NCBI GenBank assembly: GCA_946406115.1
Contig: OX291541.1
Span: 18,383,908-18,447,907 of the forward strand
DNA: 64,000 nt
Source: Apoda limacodes
Lineage: Eukaryota > Arthropoda > Insecta > Lepidoptera > Limacodidae
Reading direction: 5' to 3'
Shown here: one piece after another, positions 23,391 to 33,679 of the stretch
Numbering within the stretch: position 1 is the stretch's first letter
How the letters are laid out: each line of letters opens with the position of its first letter
The notes under the pieces: generated by a model
The model's database searches: none
The model's input: the letters and a program-made list of their open reading frames with translations, nothing else
Told to the model about the DNA's origin: nothing
Program-made: the position numbers and the translations under genes

Positions 23391-24544
23391 AAATTAAAAA
23401 AAAAAATATAATTAAAAATTGGGATGTCCAAATTCTTTTAAGTCAATATTACCTTACGGAAGCTATAGTTGACTAATACCGGTTTTAGCACACAGTTTAT
23501 GGTCAGAGAGATGTTCACATGGAAACGACCTCGATCTTAGAAAGCCTTGCATCATGATTAAACATGTTCCTTGGTTAGAAACACCACCCAAATTTTCTGG
23601 TGTAATAAAAAATCTTTCATACCTTGTCCTGATAGTCATGAACAAAAAAACAGCCAAATCGGTCAAACTGTTTTCAAGTGATTATCTTTCATACATACGG
23701 TAATTGATGTTTATTTTTATAAATGGACGACAAATAGGCATTAAATTTTTTTATACATACTTATTTATATTATTACGATATAAAGGAGTCGTTTAAGCAA
23801 AGGTGGTGACATGGACAATTGGACATTAGGAATAACACGGACAAAAATGCAGCAACTGAGCGATATTAAAACTAAGTTTCGTACATACGTGGCAAGCCGC
23901 CAAAACGCGATACAGCATAATAGATGTCGCTTAAAAGCGCGATTGCGATTTTAAAACCATGATCAAAAGCAGCAAGCAACCAAAGTGGAATAAGGCATCG
24001 ATACAGTCGCAAATCTATAGTCGCTGGGCACAAATATTGTATATAAATAATGTAATGTAATGTAATGTAAATATATATAAATAAGTATAGTGTCAGCTGA
24101 GGTCCTAAGTCCCTCGACTCGCCAACGTTCACTTGCCGGCATCTACAAAAAACATGAGGATGTTCCATGAGGGCAATGACATACAATTTCATTCAAACTT
24201 TAACTTAATTTAACATCCTTTCGGCCAAAAAAATCTAGAGACCAGTTTTTTATTTTCTTAATTATAATTATGCAACATCCAGTTATCAATTTGATGGCCG
24301 TGAAGTTTAATAAGAGTAAGATTTTGTTGCTAGCTCTTCAAGTATTATGATCAATTAAGAGGGTCCATAATCGTCAATTTGCAAACTTTAAGCATCTAAA
24401 AGGGTCTCTTAGATAGTAGATAAGGTAGATAAGTATCAGAATTTTACATATAATCTACATCTACTTAACAAGTCTTTTGAGGAACATGAACCTAAATGGT
24501 TGATTTTAGGTTTTCGCTTTGTAAGAAATGTATTTTCTAAGTTT

Positions 24545-24825
24545 TTAGTGTTCCGTACCTAAAGGGTAATCAGCGGCACCCTATTACTAAGACTCCGTTG
24601 TCCGTCCATTCATCCGTCCGTCCGTCCGTCAGTCCGTCTGTCACCAGGCTGTATGTCATGAGTCGTGATAGTTAGACAGTTGAAATTTTCACAGAAGATG
24701 TATTTATATTGTGGCTATAACAACAAATACAAAAAACAGAATAAAATAAATATTTAAGAAGGCTCCCATACAACAAACGTGAATTTTTTGGTTGTTTTTG
24801 CTCGATATTGATAACTCTTGCGTAA
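24545..24825 (-). repeat. Dispersed repeat, right arm of an inverted pair
   Basis: It reads TTCCGTACCTAAAGGGTA, then a CCGTCCGTCCGTCCGTC microsatellite, then CACAGAAGATGTATTT, ending TTTTGCTCGATATTGATAAC. This is the reverse complement order of 23150-23390. The arms are about 1.15 kb apart. A (TAATG)n run of four units lies between them near 24048-24070. Confidence 0.6.
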
Positions 24826-26055
24826 AATGATAATGTTACAGTATATGAAGCAGCTGATAATCTTCATTTGAGTCGTTTATTTTATGACGTTGTACCTATT
24901 AAATCTTAAACACTCTAATTCGTATTTTATACCAATAAAAGCTTTTTGTTTTACGTCCGAAGGTAGGTACTTTACCGAACGATGTGAATTTCCGTACAAA
25001 CATGTTTTTATCATTGAATGAGTCATCGTTATCGGGGTATAACGGCTTTGACGACAATCCACGAATTTGTGCTATAACGAGAATCCATGTTAATGGCGTT
25101 AGGTACTTCAGTTTAAAACTAGCGACTTGTCCCAGCTTTTCCTGTACAAGTAATATTTGGTCAGTAGGTATTATTGAGATATTTTTGGGAACTACATTTC
25201 CAGGCTTCTTTTAAAGAAATCAGTTAACTGCGATTCAAACTCGTACCTCATGTACGTAATTTACGAACACAAACAAAAATGTACTGCTAAGTAGTCATCC
25301 ATCCAATGATTGACCAAGGCCGACGTTGTTTGATGCGGTTTACCGCTGATCGTGCAGACCTGAAACTTGGAGGGCGTGTTCTTTGTCTGACGTAGGCATC
25401 CGATAAGGATCAATTGCGAGTCGGACTCGCGAAATAAGGGCAAACCAATTATAATGAAATTTTGGTAAGTTGTTATGCACACCTCGAAGGTTTCTGAATT
25501 AGAACAACCCTTTCACAATAGGTTGGTGCGGCAGTTGTTTTAAAAACAGAAACGAAATACACAAAAATCAAAATGGTGGTGCACACAATAGCATTTTATA
25601 ACATTGAACAATTAACATAAAAGAAAAGCTAGGTCTTTATATAATGGCCCAAGTAGCAATGACTAGCCTTAAAAGGAATTGTAGATATCTTGAAGACAAA
25701 TGATCGAATCTGGGCTTTTGTCGTGGCTAAAACTATTATGTCCCTCAGGATATCCTCTAGATACACTCCAAGACAATGTGAAGTAAAAATGGGTTTAGAT
25801 TTAAAGAGAATATTAGGAGTCACTTCATACTACTTTGTAAATAAACTTCAGTCGCACTTAGGAGAGACTAGTATTAGCAAATTCTTAAGACAGACTTCAA
25901 GATATCCTGAAGGTTGACTTCATCCATAGCAACAGTCCAGATTCAAAGCAGACTTACATAAATAAAATTTAATACTTGTTTGCTTTTATGTAGTTATTGT
26001 TAAGAAAAATAATGGTGAACTTAGTACATATTCGATTCCATAAAAGATTATTACT
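24826..26055. other. Intergenic, no supported gene
   Basis: One small open frame (25690-25917, 75 codons) is the most protein-like but matches no family I know and has no clear promoter or splice sites. A short piece near 25402-25500 (GCGAGTCGGACTCGCG ... GGTAAGTTGTTATGCACAC) resembles 62310-62360. Confidence 0.4.
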
Positions 26056-26059
26056 AATA

Positions 26060-26165
26060 TGGCGAGAGGTAGGGCACTGCAAGTACTCGCTCGAATAAGC
26101 CACCCGAACAACTAAAGCAGGGCATAGCGAGTACTTGCTCGAATGAGCGGCCCGAACTGGGGAAG
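26060..26165 (+). repeat. Two tandem monomers at the LINE 5' end
   Basis: GGGCACTGCAAGTACTCGCT, CGAATAAGCCACCCGAAC, and then GGGCATAGCGAGTACTTGCT, CGAATGAGCGGCCCGAAC. Together they make two about 55-bp units. Tandem 5' monomers act as the internal promoter in some LINEs. That role is inferred here. Confidence 0.55.
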
Positions 26166-26671
26166 TACCTCCACCTTACAGAAAACCGCGGCCACAATAA
26201 CACTAACATTGAGTAGTGTTGTGTTCCTGGCGGTGAGTAAGGTTGCCAGAGCTCTTTGAGGATTCGCTGCGCGGACAGCGGAGGACCGGCGGTACTTGTT
26301 GCTGTCATGCTCGGCGTAGACGCGGCGTGCTGGTTCGGCGGTCAGGGAGACCTGATGAAACGGCTGACCGCTGGCCGCCCGCAGGTTGAACGGGATCCCG
26401 AACCCAGGGATCACTTAATCTCCGCCCTGGGAGGCTGATTCGCCAGCCTGTGTAAAGTATCTGAAGTGGTAGTCGTGCCGGAGAAGGAGACCGGAGTGGA
26501 CCCGGCTACTACAACAGAGGGGGATCAGGGGCCCTTCCGCCCGCCGTGCCAGCAACCGTATCATCTGTGGCGAGCTTTGGCAGTTCTAGTACCGCACCTT
26601 TTGTCCTCTAAGCTGTCAGTGCAGTGAATCCTCATCTTTAATCTAAATAACACTTTCAAAAAATAAAAAAT

Positions 26672-29635
26672 ATGGCAAGAAATAAAAGAAAAAGAGTTTA
26701 TTCAGCGGCCGCTCCATCCACATTTAATGTGGACTTTTGCAACATTAGGGGTATTCACGCAAATCTTAACGCAGTCCACCTCCATTTGGAGACTGCGCAG
26801 CCGACCATTCTTTTTCTAACGGAGACGCAGATATCCTGCCCGGCCGATACATCATACCTTCATTATCCCGGTTACAAACTTGAGCACAATTTCGTGAGTC
26901 GTGCCGGTGTATGTATGTTCGTCCGGGAGGATATCTGCTGTCGCCGCCTTCATAGCCTTGAAGACAGGGACCTGTCGATATTGTGGGTGCGCGTAGATTA
27001 CGGCGGCCACACTCGTATCTATGCGTGCCTATACAGGTCTCATAGCGGTGACACGGACGTAACTCGACTCTTCACGCACCTGAGTTTGACGACTGACAAA
27101 GTTCTAGAGCAATATCCCACAGCAGAACTAGTTATTTTGGGAGACTTTAACGCCCACCATCGCGAGTGGCTCAGTTCTCGAACCAATAACTATGCTGGGA
27201 TATCTGCTCACGAATTTGCTCTGACCTATGGATTCTCTCAGCTGGTACTTTCTCCAACGAGAATACCAGATATAGAGGAACATACGAGCTCCTTACTGGA
27301 CCTTCTGCTGACTACTCGTCCGGACGGATACTCCGTCTCAGTGGATGCGCCTCTTGGCTCCTCGGACCACTGTCTCGTTCGGACTCAAGTGTCATGCACA
27401 CAACCTGATCCTTCTGGGCCAACTAATTGGCGTCGTGTGTGGCACTATAAGTCGGCAGACTGGGATGGATTGCGAGAATTTTACGCATCGTACCCGTGGA
27501 GGCAGATCTGCTTTAACTCAGAAGATCCTGACGTCTGCGCAGCCGCAGTCACTGAGACAATCCTTGCTGGTATGGAATGCTATATTCCTAACCCGCGAGT
27601 AGCTGCCGGCGTCAAAAAACGACCGTGGTTTAATAGGTCTTGCAGAAAAGCTAAAATTCTTAAGCAAAATGCATATGAGGCTTGGACCACGGCTCGTTTT
27701 AATAAGGATCCGAATATTTCTGAGTTAAAACGCAAATTAAATGCTGCCTCGAGGTTCAGTAAGAAAGCAACTGCCAGAGCAAAATTCCAATTCATCGGCA
27801 AAATAGGTGGGCGACTTGCGAGCTATCCTTCTGGGAGTCGTGCTTTCTGGTCGCTTGCCAAAGCTGCCGAAGGGAACTTCTGCCAGTCGTCGTTACCACC
27901 ACTGCGAAAGACCGATGGTGACTTGGCCCATAGTGCTAAAGAGAAAGCCGATCTACTGGGCAGTCTCTTTGCCTCGAACTCGAATATGAACGATGAAGGC
28001 GCTGTACCACCTACTATACCGTGGTGCGGTAAGACCATGCCGGAAATCTCCATAACGCAGCGGGAGGTCAGGCGGGCGTTGCTCTCTCTAGACGTTCATA
28101 AGTCGAGTGGGCCAGACGGTATACCAGCAGTGGTGCTTAAGCAGTGTGCTCCTGAGTTATGTCCTGTACTCACGCGCCTCTTCGCGCTTTCCTACCACAC
28201 TAGGCAATTTCCGTCTTCATGGAAGACTGCGAATGTGCACCCGGTGCCCAAAAAGGGCGATAGATCAGATCCATCGAATTACAGGCCTATCGCTATTACC
28301 TCTCTCCTCTCTAAGGTGATGGAGCGTGTGATCAACACACAGCTTTTGAGATACCTAGAAAAACATGACCTGCTCAGCGACCGCCAATATGGCTTTCGCC
28401 ACGGTCGCTCGACTGGTGACCTTCTAGTGTATCTCACACACCGATGGGCACTAGCCATTGAGAGTCAGGGGGAGGCATTGGCATGTAGCCTGGACATAGC
28501 GAAGGCGTTCGATCGGGTCTGGCACCGCGGTCTTCTATCGAAGTTGCCATCTTACGGAGTGCCCGAGGGTTTGTGCAAATGGGTGGCTAGCTTTTTGTCC
28601 GGCAGACGCATACGAGCCGTAGTTGACGGTAGTTGCTCTGATAGCATGGACATTAATGCTGGTGTCCCGCAAGGCTCTGTGCTGTCTCCTACGCTGTTTC
28701 TACTGCATATCAATGACATGTTGGACATGAACAACATACATTGCTATGCAGATGACAGTACTGGAGACGCTTTTTACACGGGTCGTGCAAACATCCCTCG
28801 TTCCGTTGTGGAGGAAAACCGCGGAGAACTTGTGTCTCAAATCGAGACCACACTGTCCCAGGTCTCTGACTGGGGACGGGTAAACTTGGTCCGATTCAAC
28901 CCTACAAAGACACAAGTGTGCGCGTTCACCGCTAAGAAAACTCCATTCACTGTAGTCCCACAATTCCAGAACACTCCCCTCTCCATCTCCAAGAGCATTG
29001 GGATCCTTGGTGTCGACATCTCCAGCGATGTTCAGTTCCGAGATCATTTATCAGATAAGGTGAAGCTGGCGTCCAAAAAACTTGGTGTACTCAACAGAGC
29101 GAAGCAGTGCTTCACGTCGGGGCAAAGGTTGTTACTTTACAAGTCGCAAGTTCGGCCCCATATGGAGTACTGCTGCCATCTCTGGGCAGGTGCACCCGGA
29201 TACCAGCTTGGCCCTTTTGACTCGGTTCAACGACGGGCTGTGAGAATTGTCGACGATTCCAAACTCACTTGCGGTATCGAGCCCTTAAGTCTAAGGAGAG
29301 ACTTTGCCTCACTGTGTGTGTTCTACCGCTTGTACAATGGGTTGTGTTCTGAGGAATTGTTCGAAATGATGCCCACGGCTACTTTCTACCATCGCACCGC
29401 TCGCCATCGGCAGGGAATCCATTCTCACACTTTAGAACCTAAATGGTCGCGTACAGTGCGGTTTCAGAGAAACTTCCTCCCGCGAACGCTTAAGTTGTGG
29501 AATGAGCTCCCTGCCAAGGTATTCTGCAAGGACTACAGTATGGAGTTCTTCAAGAAAGAAGTTATTAGATTTCTGAAGGGTCGGCAACGCGCAAGTGATA
29601 CCCCTGGTGTTGCAAGCGTCCATAGGCTACGGTGA
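26672..29635 (+). CDS. LINE endonuclease/reverse transcriptase polyprotein (987 aa)
   Basis: This is a non-LTR retrotransposon ORF2-type protein. Residues about 18-240 form an exonuclease-endonuclease-phosphatase endonuclease that nicks target DNA: CNIRG, FLTETQI (catalytic Glu), LVILGDFNAHHREW and LGSSDHCLV (catalytic Asp-His). Residues about 470-760 form a reverse transcriptase: KSSGPDGIP, SNYRPIAITS, QYGFRHGRST, SLDIAKAFDRVWH, AGVPQGSVLSPTLF and the catalytic CYADDST. The C-terminal part (about 800-987) is typical of jockey/CR1-like families. No frameshift or stop is present, so the enzyme could be functional. I chose the first ATG. A few nearby residues (MARNKRKR) are basic. The final residues are encoded by the conserved 3' tail. 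Confidence 0.93.
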   Translation: MARNKRKRVYSAAAPSTFNVDFCNIRGIHANLNAVHLHLETAQPTILFLTETQISCPADTSYLHYPGYKLEHNFVSRAGVCMFVREDICCRRLHSLEDRDLSILWVRVDYGGHTRIYACLYRSHSGDTDVTRLFTHLSLTTDKVLEQYPTAELVILGDFNAHHREWLSSRTNNYAGISAHEFALTYGFSQLVLSPTRIPDIEEHTSSLLDLLLTTRPDGYSVSVDAPLGSSDHCLVRTQVSCTQPDPSGPTNWRRVWHYKSADWDGLREFYASYPWRQICFNSEDPDVCAAAVTETILAGMECYIPNPRVAAGVKKRPWFNRSCRKAKILKQNAYEAWTTARFNKDPNISELKRKLNAASRFSKKATARAKFQFIGKIGGRLASYPSGSRAFWSLAKAAEGNFCQSSLPPLRKTDGDLAHSAKEKADLLGSLFASNSNMNDEGAVPPTIPWCGKTMPEISITQREVRRALLSLDVHKSSGPDGIPAVVLKQCAPELCPVLTRLFALSYHTRQFPSSWKTANVHPVPKKGDRSDPSNYRPIAITSLLSKVMERVINTQLLRYLEKHDLLSDRQYGFRHGRSTGDLLVYLTHRWALAIESQGEALACSLDIAKAFDRVWHRGLLSKLPSYGVPEGLCKWVASFLSGRRIRAVVDGSCSDSMDINAGVPQGSVLSPTLFLLHINDMLDMNNIHCYADDSTGDAFYTGRANIPRSVVEENRGELVSQIETTLSQVSDWGRVNLVRFNPTKTQVCAFTAKKTPFTVVPQFQNTPLSISKSIGILGVDISSDVQFRDHLSDKVKLASKKLGVLNRAKQCFTSGQRLLLYKSQVRPHMEYCCHLWAGAPGYQLGPFDSVQRRAVRIVDDSKLTCGIEPLSLRRDFASLCVFYRLYNGLCSEELFEMMPTATFYHRTARHRQGIHSHTLEPKWSRTVRFQRNFLPRTLKLWNELPAKVFCKDYSMEFFKKEVIRFLKGRQRASDTPGVASVHRLR

Positions 29636-29681
29636 CCGCTTACCATCAGGCGGGCCGTAAGCTTGTTTGCCACCTTAGTGG

Positions 29682-29700
<19 letters not shown>

Positions 29701-29716
<16 letters not shown>

Positions 29717-31095
29717 TAATTAATTTATTGTTATCAAAAACAGAATGAATTATGTTGTTTGAGACAGTAGATTTGAAACGCACGCTTGATTCTCGTTAAA
29801 AATTGACAGATAATGTCACAAAACAGACGGGCCCTATAAATTCCGCAAAATAAATTAAAAAACCCTGAAATTAAAAGTCGTAAATGTTAAATTTGCTATT
29901 AAATAAATTGAAAACTTTATGTTATTAATGTAATTTAAAAGTCTACTATTATAATTTTAGTACCAGTCTAAGCAATTTTGTTGTTTTTAAAAATCGGCAT
30001 AATATTTACATCAGTATCATAAATAATGTAAAATGGCGTTAAATCATATTTCTCCTAACGAAGTAAGACTTCAGACAATATAGATTTTTTTAGGTTAGTT
30101 CAGAAAAAGTTAAAGCAAACAAGAATTTATGTATGATTATTTAAGACAAGATATCCTAAAGTTGACCTTAAAATAGATTTGATCTATTACTACTTAAGAC
30201 AACTTAGGTTGTATACACTCTTTTTTATTTACTTAATCCTAAATTCCCGTAAATTTTATTATAATTGTATTGTTTGTGCCAGAAAGGTTTATGCAACAAG
30301 TAAGTTTACAAAACTTGAATAAACTACTACGTAGTGAACTAATGATACGTTGTAAGAACGGTACGTATGTACCTTTTTTTTTAACCTGCATATAGGTAAA
30401 TTTTTTTATGAAATAACTTGGCAAGTAAATATGTAGGTAGGTATTGTGTTGTGTCTGTCTTTAGCACAAACTTTAGCATATTCATATATATTAAATAGGA
30501 CATTAATTGGCGAAGGTACCTGACCAATTTTACACCTCCTTTTATTTGACAGGGAAACAAATATATTTTTTTACGACGAGGGTGCAATATTTAAGGGGAT
30601 GTTAATTACAGTACCTAGAATATTATTTTTTACAACTTAATATGTTATGTGAGTAAATATAAAGAAAAAATATATGTAGTTACCTATTTATATCTGTTGC
30701 CTGGTAGTTTATATTTGAGACCACCAGGATGACGCTGAGATATTGTAAAAGGTTTTTAAATAGGATGGTGAATATGGATCTGTAGAATAGAGAAGAGCGT
30801 ACAGAGAATCAGGTCAGTTCACACCAAGACGCGATGCGACATGAAGTGGCACCAGGATACCTGAAGATGCGCCTCGGGACGTTTGCGTTTCCTCACAAAA
30901 CTATGTTACCTGACGTCGGGTGGTGCCACCTTGCAGCGCTGCTTGGATGCGCCGCGCAAGCGCAGCGCTGTGCATCCTCACGTCGCTCATGTTTCGTCAC
31001 GTCTCGGTGTGCACTGACCCTAAGGCCGTACTTCCCGGCAAAAAAATCATATCTTATAAAATAATATCATATACTATGTTACATATATTCATTAT
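29701..31095. other. Intergenic AT-rich stretch
   Basis: No gene or clear repeat is seen. A moderately GC-rich patch at 30820-31030 (CGCCTCGGGACGTTTGCG, GCGCCGCGCAAGCGCAGCG) leads into the RTE fragment and may be part of the same or another retroelement. Confidence 0.4.
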
Positions 31096-31099
31096 CGTA

Positions 31100-31552
31100 C
31101 ATAATCTAAGACGCAAGTCTTCAACCAGTGTGTTTTGAGGGTGATGACCTACGGCACTGAGATGTGGCCGCTAACTATGTGCCTTATACGAAAGCTCAAG
31201 ATCGCTCAGCGGGCGATGGAAAGAGCTATGCTCGGAGTTTCCCTACGTGATTGAATCAGGAATGAGGAAATCCGTAGGAGAACTTAAGTCACCGACATAG
31301 CTCACCGAATTGCAAAGCTGAAGTGGCAATGGGCAGGGCACATAGCTCGAAGAACCGATGGCCGATGGGGAAGAAGGTTCTCGAGTGGCGGCCACGAACC
31401 GGAAAGCGCAGCGTGGGACGGCCTCCCGCTAGATGGACAGATGACCTCGTAAAGGTAGCGGGGAGCCGTTGGTTTCAGGTGGCACAGAGTCGCACGCTGT
31501 GGAGAAAGTTAGGTGAGGCCTATGTCCAGCAGTGGACGTCAATGGGCTGATA
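31100..31552 (+). pseudogene. RTE-type LINE, 3' coding end (decayed)
   Basis: Translation shows MTYGTEMW, then QRAMERAMLGVSLRD, IRNEEIRRRT, a block of IAKLKWQWAGHIARR, then RTGKRSVGRPPARWTDDLVK and WRKLGEAYVQQW. These are hallmarks of the C-terminal end of RTE-clade reverse transcriptases. A stop replaces Arg after LRD, and a frameshift near 31370 moves the last part into another frame. Only the last about 150 codons remain. Confidence 0.85.
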
Positions 31553-31818
31553 TAAATAAATATTGTTTGGACATTACACACAGCGCCGTCTGGCCCCAAA
31601 GTAAGCAGAGCTCGTGTTATGGGTGTCAGACAACGGATACAGATACATATATATTACTTTTTTTTTTGTAAATACATACATATTATACATAAATACACCC
31701 AGACTCAAGACAACCACAAATGTTATTTATCACATAAATGTTTGTCTAATGCGCGAATCGAACCCACACCCTCTGCGCAGCAGTCGGCAACACTTCCAAC
31801 TAGTCTGCGAGGGAGTCA
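31553..31818 (-). mobile_element. tRNA-headed SINE, copy 1
   Basis: On the minus strand it begins with a tRNA-like head (TCCCTCGCAGACTAGTTGG, then a B-box-like GGGTTCGATTCGCGCA), continues with ACAAACATTTATG and AGTCTGGGTGTATTTATG, then CTTTGGGGCCAGACGGCGCT and ends AATATTTATTTA. Related copies lie at 43321-43567, 59440-59705 and 61411-61572. The A and B boxes would serve RNA polymerase III. It is not a functional tRNA. Confidence 0.75.
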
Positions 31819-32108
31819 ATATGATATGATGATGACATAATCTAAATTCTCATACAAGAATTTTGACCATGTTTGCGAAGTAAAAGCCCTGTAGTGTTTA
31901 ATGCTGGGGCAATTTATAATGTTTAACATGTTAAAGATTTTACATCATTTTTGAGAGTAACTGCTGGGCCAACCGTTATATAAAAATATCTCATTAATTC
32001 GAATTTCTGTATAAGTAGTTCAGATTAGTTATTTAAAAAAATAGGAAAATCAAGAATTTCTCTTTATACTTTAATATCTTTTTTAGCAATAGTATAAAAC
32101 GCTGGTCA

Positions 32109-32640
32109 ATGTTATTACCGATTCATCTGAAAAATATAAAATTACCCTTGAAAAGTAATATTTTGAATGAACTGAGCGAAATAAGAAATCAAAATTCTTT
32201 CCATAGCTTGCCAAATGAATCCAGAGATCTTGCAAAAGCCTTTGGGGTTACAAAGGTTTTTAAAAATAAAAGTCGGAAGAAAACGAAGCGGTTTTTTCGA
32301 TGAGATATCAGAAGATGAGAGAATTTCAGACCCAGAATCGTACTTCAAAGTCAATGTGTACTATTTATTGTTGTTTAGATATATTAGTTTCTTAAACTAA
32401 ACAAAGATTTCAGAGCCTCTGTGACCTGAGTAACACATTTGAAATTCTACAACCGGATAAACGTTTATGTTTTTCAAACGAAATAATAAAAAGGATGCCG
32501 AAAAACTGTCTGCTAAATATAATAAAGACATGTCAGTTGATCTGTTTGACCATTATTTGCTTTGAAAACGTGTTAAAAATCTTAAATTCATTTCATCATC
32601 TCAGGGCTAAGTTCGTAACGCCTACAGTCCACTGCTCGGT
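32109..32640 (+). pseudogene. Decayed hAT-superfamily transposase or domesticated relative
   Basis: Patches in different frames read SRKKTKR, then FFDEISEDERISDPESYFKV, NVYYLLLF, later DLSNTFEILQPDK and KDAEKLSAKYNKDMSVDLFD. The pattern 'SYFKVNVYY', then F..L/F.VL.P, then L...Y..DMS.DL is known from the C-terminal half of hAT transposases and hAT-derived ZMYM-type proteins. Frameshifts at about 32295 and after 32390 and stops show it is dead. The N-terminal catalytic part is missing. Confidence 0.6.
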
Positions 32641-32995
32641 CTGTAACAAAGGTGTAATGTTGCCCGTAACCCAAAAGCCTGGGCTAAAGCGCTCCATAGA
32701 TAAATGTATCTCTACTTACGTACGTAACACCAAATCGAAGTCTAGCTGTCCCAGACAACGTTTTTCGACCATTTTTCTATGTTCATAAATTAAGATCACT
32801 TGCTAATGACCATAAGAAACTTGAATCATCTTGCATGTTACACGTAAAAATGCCACCAAGTTACTAAAAGTTGGAAAAAAGGGAGCATAATTTCCGATAC
32901 ATGTCTGAAGCTTAGCTAAAATTTCATGCAACAATGAACAACCCAAGAATTTTAAGGTAATAAATTATTTTTTTAGAATAATTAATACCCTAATT

Positions 32996-33083
32996 ATATC
33001 ATCAATATAAATAAATACTTTCATATCAAAGATGCAGTCAAAAGATTAACCTCGAACCAGGTATTTATTTATATTGATGATAT
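32996..33083. repeat. Perfect 23-bp inverted repeat
   Basis: Arms at 32996-33018 and 33061-33083 are exact reverse complements (left arm begins ATATCATCAATATAAATAAA), with a 42-nt spacer. From here to 33675 nothing else is recognised. Confidence 0.85.
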
Positions 33084-33679
33084 TAATAGCCATGGATATG
33101 GCATGTATAATATATATTCTTCTAAGACTCTAACATTCAGGGAGTCATAAACGAAGAGAGATTATTTCTATGTATGTATATTTATATTGTATTTCTTACT
33201 TCAATGAAGATTTTGTGTGTTTATAAGATTGATGTACTAGGACTTTATAAGTCACTAGGAGTTGTATAATACCCTTATTACTTTGATCTGAGGATGATTA
33301 GTATTTTTGTTTTTCTTAGGAGAAAATTTAAAAAAGGGTTTAATTTTCGCGCACTCATTGGTGTGGGGTGTCATTTAATAGGTCGTCAAAGGTTCCAAAG
33401 TGAGTTTTTCTTTTGGAAGTGACTATTTACTAGCTTTTATCTAGAAAATTCTTTCGAAAATAGGTACATTGATAATTTAGGCTTTTTTCCATTGTAGGTA
33501 CATACGTACGAGTTTATTTATACCGACGAATGCGGTACCTAATATTGTAAAAAAATACGAGTTTACGCAATGCCTAACTATATTTATTAGCAAAAATACC
33601 TTCTCATTTAATTTCGAAGTCAATCGTCATTGATCATAGTTTGCTCATTTGCTGAGTGACATGTTAAGAACAGAGAGAT

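Larger units (their letters stand above)
26060..29700 (+). mobile_element. Full-length LINE (jockey/CR1-like) with intact ORF
   Basis: The element comprises two imperfect about 55-bp tandem monomers at its 5' end, a GC-rich 5' leader (to 26671), one long ORF (26672-29635), and a 3' end that overlaps the conserved tail (GCAAGCGTCCATAGGCTACG) and closes with GGTATA plus a poly-A of about 30. The leader from about 26172 matches the end of the broken copy at 44575, so the leader belongs to the family. No second (gag-like) ORF is visible upstream. I could not settle a target-site duplication. The long pure A tail and the undamaged ORF suggest a recent insertion. Confidence 0.85.

Noticed and set aside
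25690..25917. 75-codon ORF with a fairly protein-like composition
   Set aside because: No recognisable family, overlaps an antisense ORF of similar length, and has no regulatory or exon signals.
26054..26438. Short ORFs on both strands upstream of the LINE ORF as a possible ORF1 end
   Set aside because: They do not share frame or composition with gag-like proteins, have no CCHC knuckle, and lie in the GC-rich leader that is also non-coding in copy 4.
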